A stretch of 64,000 nucleotides of DNA from Paractinoplanes aksuensis (lineage in GTDB: Bacteria; Actinomycetota; Actinomycetes; Mycobacteriales; Micromonosporaceae), in contig NZ_JAMYJR010000033.1 in the NCBI RefSeq assembly GCF_024137025.1, positions 1 through 64,000 of the forward strand, given 5' to 3'. The notes below the pieces were generated by a model. The model worked only from the letters and a program-made list of their open reading frames with translations. It did no database searches and was not told where the DNA came from. The translations under genes and the position numbers were made by a program. This document shows, piece after piece, positions 43,601 through 50,623 of the stretch. Numbering within the stretch: position 1 is the first letter of the stretch; every line of letters begins with the position of its first letter.

Positions 43601-44192
43601 CAAGCGGGCCGGAATCGGCGGTGACCTTCTGTGCGCGACCATCCACAAGTTTCAGGGCAGCGAGAAAGACATCATGGTCGTGTCGCCGGTCGGTGCCCAG
43701 GGTGTCAGTGACCGCACCCGAGGATGGCTCGTCAACCAGACCAACCTCTGGAACGTCGCGATCACCCGGGCGAAGTCCCAGCTGGTCATCGTCGGCGATC
43801 GTTCGTGGTGGTCCGGGCAACGCGGACTTCTGGCCGGCTTCGCCGCACCGTCAGCGCCGACGGCCGGCAGCACAGATGCCGGGCCACGACCGGTCGACCG
43901 GCTGATCACCGGGCTGCGAGACGCCGGGCTAACCGTGCAGTGGGGCACCCCGCTCCCTGGCTATCAGGTCGATCTAACGCTCGGCCTCGGTGACAAGAGA
44001 CTCGCGGTGCTCGTAGACGACCCTGAGGGCGACCCGGACGGGCGGCCCCTGCGCCGAATCCTGAGCCGCCTCGACATCATCGCTGCGTCCGCGGCCACAG
44101 AGGTGAGGCGAGTGCCGGCCTGGCGCTGCCTCAGCGAACCGGAACGAGTCGTGGCCGAACTGCGGGAAGCGATCGGCCAACCGAAGATGTAG
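40629..44192 (+). CDS. Caspase-superfamily 1 helicase fusion with C-terminal nuclease-like domain
   Basis: 1187 residues. Domain 1 (about 1-240) is a metacaspase-like peptidase: HALVLGTAIYHADPKLTALPG, His80 in YYSGHGI and Cys132 in LLDCCFSG. A linker of about 290 residues follows, with no recognised motif. Domain 2 (about 505-1080) is a Dna2/UPF1-like SF1 helicase: Walker A GPPGTGKS (531-538), Walker B DEAAQ (812-816), GDPRQLAPV, HYRCHPEII, HKFQGSEKD and AITRAKSQLVIVGD. The tail (about 1090-1187) has GYQVDLTLGLGDKRLAVLVDD, like the PD-(D/E)XK-type tail of related helicases, but its acidic residues are changed. Probably DNA-sensing, protease-triggered defence (inference). Confidence 0.9.
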   Translation: MGRHALVLGTAIYHADPKLTALPGVRQDVEQLRTVLDTDGNFDSVEARLDLSATEMKRVVEEFYGSRRTGDLALLYYSGHGIQHDDRQSLFFGTVDTDTKFLHTTAFDVEGVLRHLLNHTKASQKLVLLDCCFSGLFTARHRFSGGVRQEPRRLKRERGTFMLQSSNHLKASKAQGPDRPSVFTEVLLTGLRGAAQASTEDGWITANDLSQYARSELARRQEEKPVESSEGVTDPILLVGGQAARPERPRGTETAEPADAPFDSDRWRRLLNYYADCRQRSAVLQYFVNLDDREAYVVAPAGSEVVFSAIEPIPLKDRGQRLVKVADEGGRSLQYGYPVVALYQKGTKQQVRLAPLLVSDLTVGIEGSVHPAPPQPSPALIDHFDLSAVEADELRQAVSELLVPGDRGSLASAATLVATTFALKPVSPLDPGNLAGTVGRGPINRVQNAGMLFAAGSADSPERQLIEDLRDITRDAGKIPSTALGALSGETGAEPDEPDPAVLTAALSSVNETQERIIRAAMSRRLTVAQGPPGTGKSQLVTALLATATAAGQSVLIGSTNNRAVNEVVERVTAMLGPGLVLRTGNKEYRQQEPQYLTDVTQAWPAPVPDSHGPLQELRLTGQRIDDLRDALDHRRRLERDLADLAAVRDLALADTDDSRLAQLVDHTDRALTSRWFGWWYRRRLRSSGVFDREAITTLGERAVVEQCWRERLRELRSRPGTAEEVWNQLRVLQESTRPEQSKLLLRAQVTARVVGNATLLRNRSDEMAKPDGRSWYYMPEILAALPGWATTAMSARRLRPRAGLFDLVIIDEAAQCSVADILPMLYRAKRALIIGDPRQLAPVIELSEADDRGEQARNGLGYEWLASRRLTYRNHSAYEAFATAAGSAILLDEHYRCHPEIIESPNRVVYQNRLTVLTDPARLAVRAEPAVHWVDVPGRFTRGATGSGRNIDEVRAVVAEVQRLRADHPEISIGVVTPLAEHQRTLDDALKRAGIGGDLLCATIHKFQGSEKDIMVVSPVGAQGVSDRTRGWLVNQTNLWNVAITRAKSQLVIVGDRSWWSGQRGLLAGFAAPSAPTAGSTDAGPRPVDRLITGLRDAGLTVQWGTPLPGYQVDLTLGLGDKRLAVLVDDPEGDPDGRPLRRILSRLDIIAASAATEVRRVPAWRCLSEPERVVAELREAIGQPKM

Positions 44193-44225
44193 TACCCCCC
44201 CACCCAAAGCCGGGCGGGGGGTACT
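44191..44225. terminator. Bidirectional terminator between convergent genes
   Basis: AGTACCCCCC at 44191-44200 pairs with GGGGGGTACT at 44216-44225, with a further CCC/GGG pairing inside the loop. It starts at the stop of the caspase-helicase gene and serves the convergent CU044_5270-type gene (stop at 44237). Confidence 0.85.
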
Positions 44226-44236
44226 CGGCCGGTCGG

Positions 44237-45226
44237 TCAGGAGGTGGCGCCCGGTTTGTCGACGATGAGGATTTTGCGGTACATCACCTGGCGGAAGAGG
44301 TCGCCCTTCTTGGTGTGCGTGGTGCCGTCGTCGGCGCGGTTCGTGTGGTCGGCGACGGCGATCAGGCGGTCGCCGATCAGGGCGTACGTCTGCTTGTCGA
44401 ACAGCAGTTCCTGGGACAGGTAGCCCTCGACGACGCGGCCGAGCCCGATCGCCGGACGGCCGTCGAGGTTGCGGGCGTCCGTGTTCACCTTCATGCCGGG
44501 CTGCTGCGCGAGGTAGCGGAAGACTGCGGCCTGGACGGCCGGTGGCAGCACGTACTGCCCGGCCATCGCGTCGACGTCCACGAACAGTGGCCCGTCGGGC
44601 TTCTTGACATAGGCCGCCACCGCCTCAGGAGTGGTCAGCTCGGCGATCTGCGACCAGGCGAGCCGGCCCCAGAACTCGTTGCCCTGGCCCATCTCCTTGA
44701 CGACCAGCCGGCCGTCCCGGATCGACGCCGTGACCTGGCCGTCCACCCGGTCCCACTGCTGGATCGTGCGGTACTTGGCCTGGCCGGGGACCAGGGCGCC
44801 GTTGGGCCGGCGGTTCTCGATCGTCTTCGGGTTGCGCAGTTCCCGGGTCTCGACGTACATGAACTGGGTGGGCGCCGGGTCGGTCCACTGCTTCCGCTCG
44901 GCCGTCCAGGCCGCGTTCTCGAGGTACTGCTGGGCGCTGACCGGCTTCAGGAACGGCGGGGCGGCCACCGCGGGAGCGCTGTCCACCGGCACGACCTCCG
45001 TCCCGTTGAGGCCGTCGACCGCGAAGGCGGCGACCACGGCCGCCGCTGTGGCCATGCTCAGCCCGACCGGCAGCGCCAGTCGCCACGGCCGGCGGCGCAC
45101 CACAGCGGGCCGATCGGCGGCGTCGATCCGGCTCAGCAGCGCGGCCCGAGCCCGCTGCTGGGCTTCCGCCGACGGAACCGGGCCGGGCTCGAAGCTCTCC
45201 CGAAGTGTGTCGATCGCGTCCATCAC
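44237..45226 (-). CDS. CU044_5270-type membrane protein, sigma-factor partner
   Basis: 329 residues. Cytosolic N-terminus (LRESFEPGPVPSAEAQQRARAALLSRI), one TM helix (LALPVGLSMATAAAVVAAF) and a long extracytoplasmic domain with FMYVETRELRN, YRTIQQWDRVDGQ and RYLAQQPGMKV: the CU044_5270 family found next to ECF sigma genes. Overlaps the sigma gene by 4 bp. Such proteins are thought to act as anti-sigma-like or sensing partners. Confidence 0.85.
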   Translation of the reverse strand: MMDAIDTLRESFEPGPVPSAEAQQRARAALLSRIDAADRPAVVRRRPWRLALPVGLSMATAAAVVAAFAVDGLNGTEVVPVDSAPAVAAPPFLKPVSAQQYLENAAWTAERKQWTDPAPTQFMYVETRELRNPKTIENRRPNGALVPGQAKYRTIQQWDRVDGQVTASIRDGRLVVKEMGQGNEFWGRLAWSQIAELTTPEAVAAYVKKPDGPLFVDVDAMAGQYVLPPAVQAAVFRYLAQQPGMKVNTDARNLDGRPAIGLGRVVEGYLSQELLFDKQTYALIGDRLIAVADHTNRADDGTTHTKKGDLFRQVMYRKILIVDKPGATS

Positions 45227-45819
45227 TCGTCCCCCTCGTTCTCGATGCCCAGCGCCTGTCGCATTTCCTGTCGGGCCCGGTGCAGCCGCGACCGCGCGGT
45301 GCCGGCCGGGATTCCCAGCGCCGCCGCGGCCTCCGGCTGGCTCAGCCCGGCCCAGGCCACGAGCAGCAGAACGGCCCGTACGGGTTCGGGCAGCCGGCGC
45401 AGCGCCGCGGCCAGCGGGCCCCGCACCGCGGCCGCGTCGACCCGCCCCGCGACCGCGTCGACCTGGCCGTGCTGGTCGTCCGGGTGCTGTCCCCCGGCCT
45501 CGGCCAGCGCCTTGTAGTGCCGGGTCTCGGCCCGGACGTGCCGGGCGGCCAGGTTCGAGGCGATCCCGTACAGCCAGGGCCGCACCTCGCCGCGGGCCGG
45601 GTCGAAGCTGTGCCGCCGGTCGAAGGCGGTCAGGAAGGTCTCGGAGGCCACGTCCTCGGCCAGTTCAGGGCCGAGCCGCTTGGCCAGGTACGCGTAGATG
45701 TCGCGATAGTGGCGATCGAAGATCTCGGCGAACCGTTCGGGCGTCCGTCTCGCCTGGTCCATCAGGTCGGTGTCGGCGACCAGGCCCGGTCTCGTGCCTG
45801 GTCGCATCGTCACCGCCAT
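45223..45819 (-). CDS. ECF sigma-70 family factor
   Basis: About 198 residues. Region 2: FAEIFDRHYRDIYAYLAKRLGPELAEDVASETFLTAFDRR; region 4: LRRLPEPVRAVLLLVAWAGLSQPEAAAALGIPAGTARSRLHRAR. ATG 45819 is the longest start, but AAGGA is best spaced for GTG 45813 (VTMRPGTRPG). It directs RNA polymerase to an unknown regulon, probably including its own operon with the overlapping membrane partner. The promoter lies in the 70-bp gap to 45890. Confidence 0.92.
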   Translation of the reverse strand: MAVTMRPGTRPGLVADTDLMDQARRTPERFAEIFDRHYRDIYAYLAKRLGPELAEDVASETFLTAFDRRHSFDPARGEVRPWLYGIASNLAARHVRAETRHYKALAEAGGQHPDDQHGQVDAVAGRVDAAAVRGPLAAALRRLPEPVRAVLLLVAWAGLSQPEAAAALGIPAGTARSRLHRARQEMRQALGIENEGDE

Positions 45820-45889
45820 GTCCTTGCTCGCTCAGGTCGCATCACACCAGTACTTCGCCACCCGCGCGGAAAGTGTTCGCGGGGCGGGC

Positions 45890-46426
45890 TCAGCTCAGCG
45901 TGAACCGGACGTCGTCGACGTCGAACGCGGTCACGCCGTTGCCGGCCGTCTCGCTGGCCGCGAAGACCACGGTCGCCGTACGTTCGGTGGCGGCGGTTCC
46001 GGTCGAGCCGCTGTACTGGTACCAGTCCGGCGAGCCGTCGGACGACAGCGAGAAGTACGTCTTCGGCGGCACACCGGTCACGGCGAAGCTGACGTTCATG
46101 TAGTCGCCCCGGCTGGTTTCGGTGGTCGTCGTGCGTACCCAGAACTTGACTGTGAGATTGCAGTTGGCCGGCACGGTGACGCTGGTGCGCAGCAGGTCGG
46201 TGCGGGTGACGTCCAGGCCGGCCAGGGCGGCGTACGCGCGTCCCTGGTGCGCGTCGCCGAGGACGACGATGCGGGGACCAGCGGTCCAGCCGGTGGTGCC
46301 GCGCTCGAAGCCGGGGTTCGGGTGGATCTGACCGGCGCAGGGGGCCGCGGCCTCCCGCGCAGAGGCGGCGCTCCCCGTCGTGAGGAGCAGGACAGTGGCG
46401 GAAACCGCCGTGAGCATAGTTCTCAT
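45890..46426 (-). CDS. Secreted beta-sandwich protein
   Basis: 178 residues. A classical signal peptide (MRTMLTAVSATVLLLTTG, cleavage near ASA-REA), then HPNPGFERGTTGWTAGPRIVVLGDAHQGRAYAAL and a C-terminal VDDVRFTLS. This is the layout of carbohydrate-binding-module-like beta-sandwich proteins (NPGFE, D-D-V/I ending). No catalytic motif; a function in ligand binding on the outside is inferred. Starts 11 bp after the LysR gene stop. Confidence 0.78.
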   Translation of the reverse strand: MRTMLTAVSATVLLLTTGSAASAREAAAPCAGQIHPNPGFERGTTGWTAGPRIVVLGDAHQGRAYAALAGLDVTRTDLLRTSVTVPANCNLTVKFWVRTTTTETSRGDYMNVSFAVTGVPPKTYFSLSSDGSPDWYQYSGSTGTAATERTATVVFAASETAGNGVTAFDVDDVRFTLS

Positions 46427-46437
46427 GAAATCGAAGT

Positions 46438-47331
46438 TTATCGATTACTAGCCTCCTTCCGCAGGCCCGCCCGGACCGCCGCGGCCGGCCCGGCGAGTGC
46501 GCCGATCCAGGCCAGCAGCAGCTCACGGCCCGTCCACTGGGGATCGTCGACCTCTACGCAGAAGACTCCCTCGGGCAGCGCGCCGGCGGCCAGACCGGGC
46601 ACGGTGGTCACACCGATCCCGGCCGCGACGAAGCCGAGCCGGGTCGACCAGTCGCCCAATTCGGCCACCACCCGCGGCCGCGACAGCGTGGGCCAGGCGC
46701 CGAACTGCGGCTCACCGCGGGCGCCGCGCCCGGCGATCCAGTCCTCATCGGCCAGGTCGGCCACCGCGACCCGCTCGGCCCGGGCCAGCCGGTGCCGCCG
46801 CCCGACAGCGAGCAGCAGCGGGCCGGAGGGCAGCCGCTCCACCTCGATGCCGGTCAGGTCCCAGCCCGGCAGCCCCTCCCCCGACGACAGCAGCGCGAGG
46901 TCGAGGCGCCCGGCCCGCAACCGCCGGATCTGCACGGGCGTCGACGACTCGAGGAAGTCGACCTCGACCGAGGGGTGCTCGGCGCGGACGCGGGCGATCG
47001 TCCGGGGCACGAGCCGCATGGCCGTGGTCGGGAAGCCGCCGAGCGCGACCCGCCCGCCGACCGGCGTCGCCAGGTCGTCGAGCTCGCGCTGCGCGGCGTC
47101 GTACTGGTCGAGGATCGACGCCGCCCGCGCCGCCAGCCGGTGCCCGGCCTCGGTCGGCTCGACCCCACGCGGGCCGCGGCGCAGCAGCTGCACACCGGCG
47201 GCGGTCTCGAGCGAGGCGATCTGCTTCGACAGGGCGGACTGCGTGAAGCCGAGGCGCTCGGACGCGGCGGTCAGCGAGCCGGTCTCGAGCACGGCCCGCA
47301 GCGCGCGCAGCAGTTGCGGATGAACGTCCAT
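46438..47331 (-). CDS. LysR family transcriptional regulator
   Basis: 297 residues. N-terminal HTH: LLRALRAVLETGSLTAASERLGFTQSALSKQIASLE, followed by the two-lobed LysR substrate domain. Divergent, 71 bp apart, from the SDR gene at 47403, the typical arrangement of a LysR regulator with its target. The ligand is unknown. A secreted-protein gene follows in the same direction. Confidence 0.93.
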   Translation of the reverse strand: MDVHPQLLRALRAVLETGSLTAASERLGFTQSALSKQIASLETAAGVQLLRRGPRGVEPTEAGHRLAARAASILDQYDAAQRELDDLATPVGGRVALGGFPTTAMRLVPRTIARVRAEHPSVEVDFLESSTPVQIRRLRAGRLDLALLSSGEGLPGWDLTGIEVERLPSGPLLLAVGRRHRLARAERVAVADLADEDWIAGRGARGEPQFGAWPTLSRPRVVAELGDWSTRLGFVAAGIGVTTVPGLAAGALPEGVFCVEVDDPQWTGRELLLAWIGALAGPAAAVRAGLRKEASNR

Positions 47332-47351
47332 GCCATCCAGGAATACCTGAG

Positions 47352-47378
47352 TTGACGATCATTCGCTGGTGGCATACC
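47352..47378 (+). promoter_or_regulatory. Possible promoter of the SDR gene
   Basis: TTGACG at 47352-47357 is a good -35 element; CATACC at 47373 or TACCCG at 47375 could be the -10 (spacing 15 or 17). It lies in the gap to the divergent LysR gene. Confidence 0.35.
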
Positions 47379-47402
47379 CGGATCGTGACCAGACTCGACC
47401 CC

Positions 47403-48218
47403 ATGAGCAAAACCTGGTTCATTACCGGTACGTCGAGCGGCTTCGGCCGCCTGTGGGCCGAGGCCGCCCTGGAACGCGGCGACCGCGTCGTGGCCACCGC
47501 GCGCAATACCGAGACGCTGGACGACCTGGCCGAGCGTTTCCCCGACACCGTCCTGCCGCTCGAACTCGACGTCACCGACCGCGAGGCCGTCCTCGAAGCC
47601 GTCGAGCGGGCCGGGCAACGCTTCGGGCGCCTCGACATCGTGCTCAACAACGCCGGCTACGGCCACGTCGGCATGGTCGAGGAGGTGACCGAACGCGAAC
47701 TGCGCCAGCAGCTCGAGACGAACTTCTTCGGCGCCGTCTGGGTCACCCAGGCCGTCCTGCCGGTGCTGCGCCGTCAGGGCGGCGGCCACCTGCTGCAGGT
47801 GACCAGCGAGGGCGGCGTCCGCGCGTACCCCGGCTTCGGCGCCTACCACGCCTCGAAGTGGGCGGTCGAGGGTCTGACCGAGGCGCTCGCCGGAGAGGTC
47901 GAGGACTTCGGCATCCACGTCACGTGCGTCGAGCCCGGCCCGTTCGCCACCGATTTCGCCTCGCGCGGCCTCAGGACCAGTCAAGAGCTTCCCGCGTACG
48001 ACGCCACTCGCGCGACAAAATCCCCCGAGTTCCGCATCGGCGACCCGGCGGCCACCGTGCCCGCGATCCTGGCCCTGGTCGACGCCGAGAACCCGCCGCG
48101 CCGCCTGATCCTGGGCGACGTGTTCCCCGAGGTCGAAGCCATCTACGAGGACCGGCTGAAGACCTGGCGCGACTGGCAGCCGGTGTCGCTGCGCGCCTTC
48201 GGCCACCCGGCGGAATAA
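47403..48218 (+). CDS. SDR family oxidoreductase, LysR-linked
   Basis: 271 residues from ATG 47403 (MSKTWFITGTSSGFGRLWAEAALERGDRVV). NAG in LNNAGYGHVG, catalytic Ser/Tyr/Lys in QVTSEGGVRAYPGFGAYHASKWAVEGL, and C-terminal EDRLKTWRDWQPVS. It belongs to the large SDR group typified by KR-like oxidoreductases in actinobacteria. NADP use is expected; the substrate is unknown. Divergent LysR gene is its likely regulator. Confidence 0.92.
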   Translation: MSKTWFITGTSSGFGRLWAEAALERGDRVVATARNTETLDDLAERFPDTVLPLELDVTDREAVLEAVERAGQRFGRLDIVLNNAGYGHVGMVEEVTERELRQQLETNFFGAVWVTQAVLPVLRRQGGGHLLQVTSEGGVRAYPGFGAYHASKWAVEGLTEALAGEVEDFGIHVTCVEPGPFATDFASRGLRTSQELPAYDATRATKSPEFRIGDPAATVPAILALVDAENPPRRLILGDVFPEVEAIYEDRLKTWRDWQPVSLRAFGHPAE

Positions 48219-48342
48219 CACCGAGATCGCCGGATATGCCTTTTCCTCGGGCCGATCCGGAGGCGTTGCCCTTCGCCGTCGATCGATTAGCGTGATCGCG
48301 GGATCCCTGATCTTGTATCGCCAATCGAATTGCGGGGGCGCA

Positions 48343-48789
48343 ATGCCACATCGATTTAAGCGAATGTTCAGCATCCTTGCCGCCGGTGCCGTGGTAATGC
48401 TCGGCTCGGTCGTCGGCGCCACTCCGGCCCAGGCTGTGACCGCCTGCCCGAACAATTACTTCTGCCTGTACCGCTGGATCAACTGGGAAGCCGGCCGCTG
48501 GCAGATCCCGAACAACGGCACCAACTGGGACAGGTGCTGGAACCTGAGCAACAGCACGTACACAGACGGGTACAACGTCGACCAGACGTCGGCCAGCGTC
48601 ATCAACAACACCAACCTCGGCGACCGCCCGATCAACATCTCGCTCTACACGGGCCAGAACTGCACGGGGGCCAGCAGCAGCAACCGGCCCGAGACGGCCT
48701 TCCGGACGGGCTCCTACCGGCAGATCGCCAACTTGAACGACGTCGGGTACTACCACGCGTTCCGGAGCATCCGATTCGAACGAGCGTGA
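48343..48789 (+). CDS. Secreted peptidase-inhibitor I36-type protein (first)
   Basis: 148 residues from ATG 48343. Signal peptide with cleavage at PAQA-VTA. The mature domain (CPNNYFCLYRWINWEAGRWQI, ending YYHAFRSIRFERA) is the I36/beta-gamma-crystallin-like fold known from the Streptomyces metalloproteinase inhibitor SMPI; Cys in CPNNYFC and in RCWN and NCTG could form two disulfides. Paralogous to the next gene. Probably secreted to inhibit metalloproteases or to bind calcium or the wall. Confidence 0.82.
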   Translation: MPHRFKRMFSILAAGAVVMLGSVVGATPAQAVTACPNNYFCLYRWINWEAGRWQIPNNGTNWDRCWNLSNSTYTDGYNVDQTSASVINNTNLGDRPINISLYTGQNCTGASSSNRPETAFRTGSYRQIANLNDVGYYHAFRSIRFERA

Positions 48790-48803
48790 GCTGAGGAGAG
48801 AAA

Positions 48804-49226
48804 ATGATGCTCAGCCTCAGACGCGTCTTCGCGGCCGTAGCCGTCGGCGCGGTGGCCATGCTCGGCACAGTGGTCGGGGCGGCCCCGGCTCAGGCCGCTC
48901 TCTACGACTGCCCGCGCAGTTTCTTCTGCCTCTATAAATGGATCAACCACGACGGTGGCCGGTGGCAGGTCAATGCCGACACCTATCCGACCGGAAACTG
49001 CTGGACGCTCACCAACAGCACGTACACCACCGGCGGAACTGTCTATGACACCTCGGCCAGCTTCCACGAAAATTCGAGCCGGCGACGGACACTCACCATC
49101 TACAACTGGATCGACTGCCAGTCGGGCGGAGGCAGTCTCACCATTCCGCTCGGACTCTACGAACACGAATTGAATCTCGCCGACATCAATTGGTACCACA
49201 AGATTTCGAGCATCAGGATCACCTGA
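48804..49226 (+). CDS. Secreted peptidase-inhibitor I36-type protein (second)
   Basis: 140 residues from ATG 48804 with GAGGAGAG directly upstream. Signal peptide ends PAQA-ALY; the mature domain DCPRSFFCLYKWINHDGGRWQV and NWYHKISSIRIT mirror the first protein, about half the residues being the same. Fourteen base pairs separate the two genes, so they are co-transcribed. A recent tandem duplication that has diverged in the middle part. Confidence 0.82.
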   Translation: MMLSLRRVFAAVAVGAVAMLGTVVGAAPAQAALYDCPRSFFCLYKWINHDGGRWQVNADTYPTGNCWTLTNSTYTTGGTVYDTSASFHENSSRRRTLTIYNWIDCQSGGGSLTIPLGLYEHELNLADINWYHKISSIRIT

Positions 49227-49229
49227 GCG

Positions 49230-49263
49230 GCGGGGCCGTGTCCGTGACCGGGCACGGCCCCGC
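49230..49263. terminator. Terminator between I36 pair and PLD gene
   Basis: GCGGGGCCGTG at 49230-49240 pairs with CACGGCCCCGC at 49253-49263 around a 12-base loop. It follows the second I36 gene and precedes the stop of the convergent PLD-like gene, so it can serve both. Confidence 0.85.
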
Positions 49264-49272
49264 CGACGGGTC

Positions 49273-50508
49273 CTACTTGCAGGGGAAGTTCGAGGTCGTG
49301 CAGGTGACGCCGTTGTTGTAGGCGTCGTTGAAGTGGTTGTAGAAGCCGTTGTACAGCGGATGCGTCGTGCCCGACTCCGGGCCCATCTTCACGAAGATCT
49401 CGTCGTTCTCGCTCAGCGCGTCCTGGCTCCAGTTCTGCGAGCCGGTGTAGACCCGGTACTGGTAGGCCGAGCCGAACTTCGCGTAGAGGGCGAAGAACTT
49501 GTCGTGGACCTTGTCCATGCTGCGGATCTTCACCCCGGCCCCGAGCAGGTCGTCGTAGACGCTGCGGGTCATGTTGATGTCGCCGGTGCTGGTGGTGCCG
49601 ACGACGACCCAGATCTGACAGCCGGCCGCCTTGAACCGCTTGACCAGGTTGGTGATGCCCGGACGGCCCGCGGTGACGAAGGACATCCCGATGCGCAGCC
49701 GGCAGTTCGCGTCCGGCGTGGCGTCGTTGAGCCGGGTGACGATCGTGTCGGTCTGCCCGGCCGCCTCCGGTGAGGCGTACGCGTCAGCGGCGGTGGCCTG
49801 GTAGTAACCCCGGCCCGAAGCGGCGTCGTAGTAGTCGTTCCCGGAGACCTGCCGCTGGTTCCACATGTCGGCGAAGTTCGCGTTCAGCCCGTTCATCAGC
49901 GCCGCGTCGCCGTACACAGTCACGGTGTTGTTGAACGAGTCGGGCCCGGTCGCGTACGTGAGGTTGGCCGAGCCGAACCACGAGACGTTGGTCCGGTCGG
50001 TGCCGTTGGGGTCCTTCGTGGCGGTGAAGGTGAACATCTTGGTGTGCATGTCGCCGTCGCCGCTGGAGCTGATGCACGCCCGCCCGCCGCTGCTGCGCGA
50101 ACAGAACTTGTGCTCGGTCAGCTGCTTGATCGCCGCGACGCCGCCGTTGGTCAGGTCGGTGTTCTTGCCGTCGACCACGACCATCACCCTGACCCGGCGG
50201 TCCTGGGCCCGCTTCAGGGCCTGGCCCACCGAGGGGATGCTGATCGAGTGGATCGTGCCCCGGATCGTCGAGTTCTCGGGCGCGGCGTCGATCAACCGCT
50301 CGAGTTCGAGGTGGATGGTGTTGTCGCGGTCGTTGTTCGCGTGTGGGTTGTTGAAGTGGGCCCACACGGGATACCCGCCGATTGTCGCCTGCGCCGAGGC
50401 GACGAGCGTCTGTGCCGGCTCGTCGGCCGCAGCCGCGGCCGGGTGGGTGAATGTCAGCGCGGTCAGGGCCAGAACCAGCCCGGTGCGCAGCACGAATTGA
50501 CGCCGCAC
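49273..50508 (-). CDS. Secreted phospholipase D-like protein
   Basis: 411 residues. GTG 50508 is chosen because GGGGAGG lies 6 bp upstream; codons to 50535 are extra. A basic start (RRQFVLRTG) and a signal peptide cleaved after AAAA. Two HxK half-motifs: MHTKMFTF with GSANLT, and VHDKFFALY with GSQNWS, the two lobes of the PLD fold. The Asp of HxKx4D is missing in both, so activity may differ. Acts outside the cell on lipids or nucleic acid (inference). Confidence 0.82.
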   Translation of the reverse strand: MRRQFVLRTGLVLALTALTFTHPAAAAADEPAQTLVASAQATIGGYPVWAHFNNPHANNDRDNTIHLELERLIDAAPENSTIRGTIHSISIPSVGQALKRAQDRRVRVMVVVDGKNTDLTNGGVAAIKQLTEHKFCSRSSGGRACISSSGDGDMHTKMFTFTATKDPNGTDRTNVSWFGSANLTYATGPDSFNNTVTVYGDAALMNGLNANFADMWNQRQVSGNDYYDAASGRGYYQATAADAYASPEAAGQTDTIVTRLNDATPDANCRLRIGMSFVTAGRPGITNLVKRFKAAGCQIWVVVGTTSTGDINMTRSVYDDLLGAGVKIRSMDKVHDKFFALYAKFGSAYQYRVYTGSQNWSQDALSENDEIFVKMGPESGTTHPLYNGFYNHFNDAYNNGVTCTTSNFPCK

Positions 50509-50584
50509 GAAATGCCTCCCCGTGATCACAGTCATGTGGCACAGGGAGTATGGGAGATGTTTAGACAGGCGTCAATTGAAAGTC

Positions 50585-50616
50585 ATGCCCCGGCCCGGCG
50601 TGCCGGGCCGGGGCAT
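50585..50616. terminator. Strong terminator after the hydantoinase operon
   Basis: ATGCCCCGGCCCGGC with its exact complement, 15-bp stem and a 2-base loop, 8 bp downstream of the hydantoinase B stop. Confidence 0.88.
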
Positions 50617-50623
50617 CTCACTC

